Part shown: positions 60,657-64,000 of the stretch, in pieces
Layout: each line of letters begins with the position of its first letter
Position numbering within the stretch: the first letter of the stretch is position 1
Origin: Ilyomonas sp964249755
GTDB taxonomy: Bacteria; Bacteroidota; Bacteroidia; Chitinophagales; Chitinophagaceae
Reading direction: 5' to 3'
Assembly (NCBI GenBank): GCA_964249755.1
Contig: CAXUDB010000002.1
Coordinates: forward strand, 1,240,001 to 1,304,000
DNA length: 64,000 nucleotides
Translations under genes and position numbers: made by a program
Notes under the pieces: generated by a model
Databases searched by the model: none
What the model was told of the DNA's origin: nothing
The model's input: the letters and a program-made list of their open reading frames with translations, nothing else

Positions 60657-61646
60657 ATGAAGGCCAATAATCTCGCATCCTATCAAACTCCGGTTGATGA
60701 AAAAGATGGCTGGGGAGCAAAGACAATTTTAAGGAAATATGGTTTTGCAGGCCTAGGGAAATATTACTTTTTAAAAGCCATCATTGCGGGTGAAGAAGAT
60801 TGCACGCTTGATCTCACCAACGAAGATTTGCGAATGTCTGTATCAACGGATTTGGATTTTGAACCGGAAGAATTTGACGGCTTTGTTGATGTGTTAGTGA
60901 ACAAATGCAAACTCCTGAAATTAGATAACGGTAAGCTTACTGGTGAAGATTTGCTATATACTTTGGCTGTAGTTAACGAGGGAAAAGGTAAAGAACGGAA
61001 GCGTAAACAGGAATATCGAGATAAAATTAAAATTCTGTCACAAAAGACAAACGATTTGTCCCGTGGGACAACGACACAAACACAAGAGACAAACGATCTG
61101 TCCAACGGGAAAACAGGCGTTTCCGGGGAAGAAGAGAAGGGAACAGAAGGGAATGAAAAAGAAGAGAAAAAAAGTGAAGAGGTAGAAGAAGCAAAATGCG
61201 CCACTTCTACTCCTGCTATTGTAGAATTTATTACTGTAGAAGATTGGGAAAAATGGTGTAATGGTTATGCTCCCAACATCTTGCAGATGAAAGAACAAAT
61301 GAATTTTATTCAACTTTCTGGGTTAGTAAAAAAATATAGCAGCGATGTGTTGAAAAGGATAGCTCACCAAATGAATAACAAGCTGGACTTACTTACTAAG
61401 TACTCTGCTGTTTTCTCAACAATAAAACTGTTTATCGAAAACGAGAAGCATCGACCTGTAGCGGATAACAACGAACCCCCGAGGCTTGATCTTTCAATAT
61501 TTAGCAGTGATGAAGTTTTTGTTGAGACTTTGGATCGGGAACAGCAAAGCATTTGCTATGAACATGGGCTTAGAAACTCATCCCGAATATCAATGCGCAC
61601 TTTGAATATTTGGATAGAGAACAATAAAAACGAGCTTGCTTCTTAA
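60657..61646 (+). CDS. Phage replication protein (DUF4373/Lin1244-DnaD-like)
   Basis: 329 residues. N-terminal 1-105 resembles the DUF4373 / Lin1244 winged domain (KDGWGAKTILRKYGFAGLGKYYFLKAII, then FVDVLVNKCKLLKLDNGKL). A long Lys/Glu/Thr-rich disordered linker (105-185; repeated TNDLS) precedes a helical DnaD-like C-terminal domain, LVKKYSSDVLKRIAHQMNN...LLTKYSAVFSTIKLFIENEKHR. Such proteins open or load the helicase on the phage origin. Stop lies nine bases before the next gene. Confidence 0.8.
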   Translation: MKANNLASYQTPVDEKDGWGAKTILRKYGFAGLGKYYFLKAIIAGEEDCTLDLTNEDLRMSVSTDLDFEPEEFDGFVDVLVNKCKLLKLDNGKLTGEDLLYTLAVVNEGKGKERKRKQEYRDKIKILSQKTNDLSRGTTTQTQETNDLSNGKTGVSGEEEKGTEGNEKEEKKSEEVEEAKCATSTPAIVEFITVEDWEKWCNGYAPNILQMKEQMNFIQLSGLVKKYSSDVLKRIAHQMNNKLDLLTKYSAVFSTIKLFIENEKHRPVADNNEPPRLDLSIFSSDEVFVETLDREQQSICYEHGLRNSSRISMRTLNIWIENNKNELAS

Positions 61647-61655
61647 AATATTTTT

Positions 61656-62090
61656 ATGGATTGGAAACAACAACTACGAGCACTTCACCTGGCTTATCTC
61701 AAAGCGAAAAGCCCCGACTTCTTTTCCTTATCAGGTGGCGACAAAATGAAGTTAAAACCCCACAATGACAATTCCACACCATCACTGTGCAATGCGGTTT
61801 ATGCCTGGTTGAAGTATAGTAATTATGAGGTTGAACGTTGTGCCAGCAAGGGTAAAACAATGGTGCTTCTTACTGATATAAAAGGCGTATTTGTTACTTT
61901 TTTCATTGAAAAAAGTCATCCGATGATAAAAGCCTGTACCGAGATTACTTTAAATGTTCGAAGCAAGCAAACAAAAAATGGAGGTCCGCTTATAGTTAGA
62001 ATCGGAAGCATGCCGGCTCTTGTAGATTGGTTGCAATCTTTTGAGCATAGCATTAAAAACAAAGCATTTCAAACGCTTCTTTTTCCTTAA
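61656..62090 (+). CDS. Hypothetical prophage protein
   Basis: 144 residues, alpha/beta. It shows a likely beta core (KTMVLLTDIKGVFVTFFIEK and PLIVRIGSMPALVDWL) and a basic loop NVRSKQTKNGG. This might be a small nuclease-like fold, but I see no complete catalytic motif and cannot name a family. Co-transcribed with the replication gene. Confidence 0.55.
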   Translation: MDWKQQLRALHLAYLKAKSPDFFSLSGGDKMKLKPHNDNSTPSLCNAVYAWLKYSNYEVERCASKGKTMVLLTDIKGVFVTFFIEKSHPMIKACTEITLNVRSKQTKNGGPLIVRIGSMPALVDWLQSFEHSIKNKAFQTLLFP

Positions 62091-62114
62091 TAGCACTGTA
62101 AATCTGATATCACC

Positions 62115-62603
62115 ATGGCACCAAAAGGAAACAAATTTTACTTACTCCGAAGCAAACACGGCCGGGACCCGCTCTTTGCCGATGCCGAACTGCTGCGTGA
62201 AGCGGCGTATGAGTATTTTGCTTGGATAGATAGAACGCCTTGGAAACGCAACGAAGCCATCAAGTCTGGAGATCGTGCAGGAACCATCATAAAAGTGCCA
62301 ACGGCACGTCCTTATACCTTATCAGGTCTGTGTATTTATTTAGGAGCTGATGAAAGCTTCTGGCGCAACTTCCGGGCACAGCAAAAAGACAATGAAGGCT
62401 TTTCGGCGGTCATTCGGCACATTGAAGCCATTATACGAACACAAAAATTTGAAGGTGCAGCCGTAGGCGTGTTCAATGCAAACATCATAAGCCGCGATTT
62501 GGGACTGGTTGACAAACAGCAAATGAATATTGATCTTGATGCGGCAGATGATGACACGATAGAAAAATTGTATGAAAAGGTTATGCAGGGGGTAAAACAA
62601 TGA
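62115..62603 (+). CDS. Phage terminase small subunit (gp3-type DNA-packaging protein)
   Basis: 162 residues resembling P22 gp3-type DNA-packaging proteins: KHGRDPLFADAELLREAAYEYFAWID, RPYTLSGLCIYLGADESFWRNFRAQ, and AVGVFNANIISRDLGLVDKQ. The small subunit recognises the pac site and stimulates the large terminase. Its stop overlaps the next ATG (ATGA). It marks the end of the early region and start of the packaging module; the large subunit is not in the window. Confidence 0.9.
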   Translation: MAPKGNKFYLLRSKHGRDPLFADAELLREAAYEYFAWIDRTPWKRNEAIKSGDRAGTIIKVPTARPYTLSGLCIYLGADESFWRNFRAQQKDNEGFSAVIRHIEAIIRTQKFEGAAVGVFNANIISRDLGLVDKQQMNIDLDAADDDTIEKLYEKVMQGVKQ

Positions 62604-62914
62604 CAACAAACGAAAAAAGGTCATGGTTAAAAAGCGTTCTCGCTGGTAAGGTGAAGCCTACTGACATTCCAGGAGAAATCATCCTTCGTCACTGGTATGG
62701 ATATAACGATGGAGTTTGGTATAACGAACAAGGCGAAGCGACAACTGAAGATAAGTTCATCGTTGGTAGGAATATTATCAACATGTGCCACGTGAGCAGT
62801 GGCTTCCGGATTGCAACCTGTGAGGAAGATGTTGACTTGACACCTTACGAAGGGACATATCCACGTAAGTCACGAGCCTTTACTATTAAAGACTTTATAT
62901 GCGAAGGAAGATAA
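62600..62914 (+). CDS. Hypothetical prophage protein
   Basis: 104 residues beginning MTTNEKRSWLKSVLAGKVKPTDIP. The opening motif 'KRxxLxxxxAGK' recurs in the next gene (KRQFLQELAAGKARLQELLP), so the two may share an N-terminal domain. 4-base ATGA overlap with the terminase gene upstream and a 16-base overlap downstream. Contains CEEDVDLTPYEG. No family recognised. Confidence 0.65.
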   Translation: MTTNEKRSWLKSVLAGKVKPTDIPGEIILRHWYGYNDGVWYNEQGEATTEDKFIVGRNIINMCHVSSGFRIATCEEDVDLTPYEGTYPRKSRAFTIKDFICEGR

Positions 62915-63246
62915 GGACAACTGCTGATAAACGTCAGTTCCTTCAAGAGCTTGCAGCTGGCAAAGCGAGGTTGCAGGAATTGCTACCGGTTGAGCACAAA
63001 CTCAGCTTCCATCATGAATATGACGAAGGAATAGTTGAAGGCTTAGTTATCGATGAAAAAACTGAAGCATTCGTGCCAGATGGAAAAACATTGACGAGAA
63101 GGGAACTTGATGAGGAGAAGAAGAACCGAAGGGTTGCCGCCCCTGGCGAGGGAGCAGATGTTATTCATCACATGGTAATATTTCAAAACTTCTCTCGTAT
63201 GCCTGATCTCTATTCGGACAAACTCAAAAAACAAAGCCATGGATAA
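62899..63246 (+). CDS. Hypothetical prophage protein
   Basis: 115 residues, N-terminal helix KRQFLQELAAGKARLQELLP (shared with the previous gene), then HKLSFHHEYDEGIVEGLVIDE and a basic, Arg/Lys-rich segment GKTLTRRELDEEKKNRRVAAP. Its end overlaps the next gene by eight bases. Function unknown. Confidence 0.65.
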   Translation: MRRKIRTTADKRQFLQELAAGKARLQELLPVEHKLSFHHEYDEGIVEGLVIDEKTEAFVPDGKTLTRRELDEEKKNRRVAAPGEGADVIHHMVIFQNFSRMPDLYSDKLKKQSHG

Positions 63247-63649
63247 CTTTTGGACGCCGGCTGCCGATTCGTTAAGAACAGCCTTTGTCGGGATGCTGAT
63301 ACCCGGCAGCATAGCATCGGACTACATGAACCATCAAGACTTTAACGCACTTAGCAGTATAGCAGATCGCACCCTTGTTTATGCGATTGCCGAAAATCTG
63401 GATAAGACCTTGCCAAGTCCACGAAACACACACCGCGCAATGCTTGTACTGAAGCATTTAAAGCTTACCTACAACTATGAAAATGCGACCGGTATTCCGC
63501 TTCTGGATGATAGCATTGCTGTTGATTTTGCCGATACTTTCCATGATGAATACATGCTGCTTTGCAGTGTAAAAGAATCAATAGACAACGGTTGTCCGAT
63601 TCCTGATATCATCAAGAGCTTAGACCGACACAAACAAGAATTTTTATAA
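63239..63649 (+). CDS. Hypothetical prophage protein
   Basis: 136 residues, helical, MDNFWTPAADSLRTAFVGMLIPGSIA..., with a negatively charged C-terminal half (LDDSIAVDFADTFHDEYML). Overlaps its upstream neighbour by eight bases. No recognised family; position next to the terminase genes suggests a packaging-region accessory role only by place. Confidence 0.6.
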   Translation: MDNFWTPAADSLRTAFVGMLIPGSIASDYMNHQDFNALSSIADRTLVYAIAENLDKTLPSPRNTHRAMLVLKHLKLTYNYENATGIPLLDDSIAVDFADTFHDEYMLLCSVKESIDNGCPIPDIIKSLDRHKQEFL

Positions 63650-63667
63650 CACAAACAAAACAAAACC

Positions 63668-64000
63668 ATGTACGACATTCAACAAGCAAATGCAATTGTA
63701 GCCGCTGAATTAGAAAATACAAGAGCCCAAATCGAGGCGATTTACTGGCATCCGTCCGTAGCTCCTATCCGGCAATTCATTAACCGATGGTTTATGGAAA
63801 TGCGAAGCAAAATTGCGGTCGCGCCACCGCTTCCCACCGCCTCAATGGATGAGCAATTCCCGCCCGTTACCAACTTCTTTGGCGAGAAGATAGGCGGCAC
63901 CAAATCTGACAAATCTGACAGTCCTACGCCTTCTCCCGCGATGCCATCCATGAGCAATGAGAGCAGCACGGCGCCAAAGGCTGTACCTGCGTTCTATGTA
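63668..64000 (+). CDS. Prophage protein, partial (3' end outside window)
   Basis: The frame is open from the ATG at 63668 to the window end (111 codons seen). MYDIQQANAIVAAELENTRAQ and RQFINRWFMEMRSK are helical; residues 55-110 are Pro/Ser/Thr-rich and probably unstructured (SDKSDSPTPSPAMPSMSNES). Not recognised; starts 18 bases after the previous gene. Confidence 0.6.
   Translation, partial: MYDIQQANAIVAAELENTRAQIEAIYWHPSVAPIRQFINRWFMEMRSKIAVAPPLPTASMDEQFPPVTNFFGEKIGGTKSDKSDSPTPSPAMPSMSNESSTAPKAVPAFYV

Larger units (their letters stand above)
52179..64000 (+). mobile_element. Integrated prophage, left part (right end not in window)
   Basis: Begins with a tyrosine integrase and carries, in order, a defence-like gene pair, repressor-like genes, an operator region, an early rightward operon with ERF recombinase and a DnaD-like replication protein, and a gp3-type terminase small subunit with overlapping small packaging-region genes. 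That gene order is that of a temperate tailed phage. The left attachment site should lie between about 51,950 and 52,255, but the right end is outside the window, so its exact limits cannot be set. Confidence 0.85.

Overview
The window looks like a chromosome segment of a member of the Bacteroidota, most likely a Chitinophagaceae-type bacterium (family placement is a guess). Signs of the phylum are a TAnnTTTG-type -7 promoter box 15-40 bases before many start codons (some even closer), Bacteroidota-restricted outer-membrane families (a Porin_10-like 'putative porin', a carbohydrate-porin-like protein), a DUF2795 protein, a GyrA with an acidic tail and a Bacteroidota-type tyrosine integrase with an N-terminal arm-binding domain. 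I see no rRNA, tRNA, CRISPR array or insertion sequence.

Bases 1-29,364 and 33,079-51,946 are ordinary core or housekeeping chromosome. In order they hold: a beta-lactamase-fold serine hydrolase (cut by the window edge), acyl-CoA dehydrogenase, a secreted protein with an Asp-rich DDLDDTAL motif, the YggS PLP-homeostasis protein, an internally duplicated DUF6766 membrane protein, a PIF1-like/HRDC/HTH helicase, a porin and aldose epimerase pair, DUF2795, a LolD-like ABC ATPase, a putative porin, a metal-binding and thioredoxin-like pair, a lepB-cdd pair, thiolase, valS with a PAP2 phosphatase, type II NADH dehydrogenase and gyrA with a TPR-like gene. After an AT-rich accessory stretch (about 29.4-33 kb: ADP-ribosylglycohydrolase-like protein, two orphan genes, one long repeat array) come sugar and nucleoside metabolism genes (Gfo/Idh oxidoreductase, nucleoside-type MFS), pcm, a polyprenyl synthetase, two paralogous APC permeases around yebC, an HD hydrolase, and a four-gene cluster at 45.5-48.8 kb: SDR epimerase, JAMM protease, ThiS/MoaD-like carrier, and E1-rhodanese fusion. 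A CNT nucleoside transporter and a polysaccharide flippase close the core part.

From about 52.2 kb to the window end lies the left part of an integrated prophage: integrase, a divergent defence-like pair (DUF262 plus a protein with an RNxxxH HEPN motif), a lipoprotein, two repressor-like genes facing an operator/promoter region with two near-identical 20-bp repeats, then a rightward early operon (ERF recombinase, small lysine-rich proteins, duplicated small genes, HTH proteins, a DUF4373/DnaD-like replication protein), and finally the packaging start (gp3-type terminase small subunit and overlapping small genes). The right end is outside the window.

The most unusual signal is non-genic. At least five intergenic stretches (1729-1896, 6142-6372, 20246-20350, 32636-32950, 41090-41194) are arrays of degenerate units of exactly 21 bp. 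The unit sequence differs completely from array to array but the pitch stays 21 bp, which equals two turns of B-DNA and seven codons. This looks like a recurrent, possibly undescribed genome feature. Second come the carrier protein with a Gly-Gly-LSHL tail beside its own JAMM protease and a zinc-ligand-less E1, and the prophage DUF262-HEPN pair.
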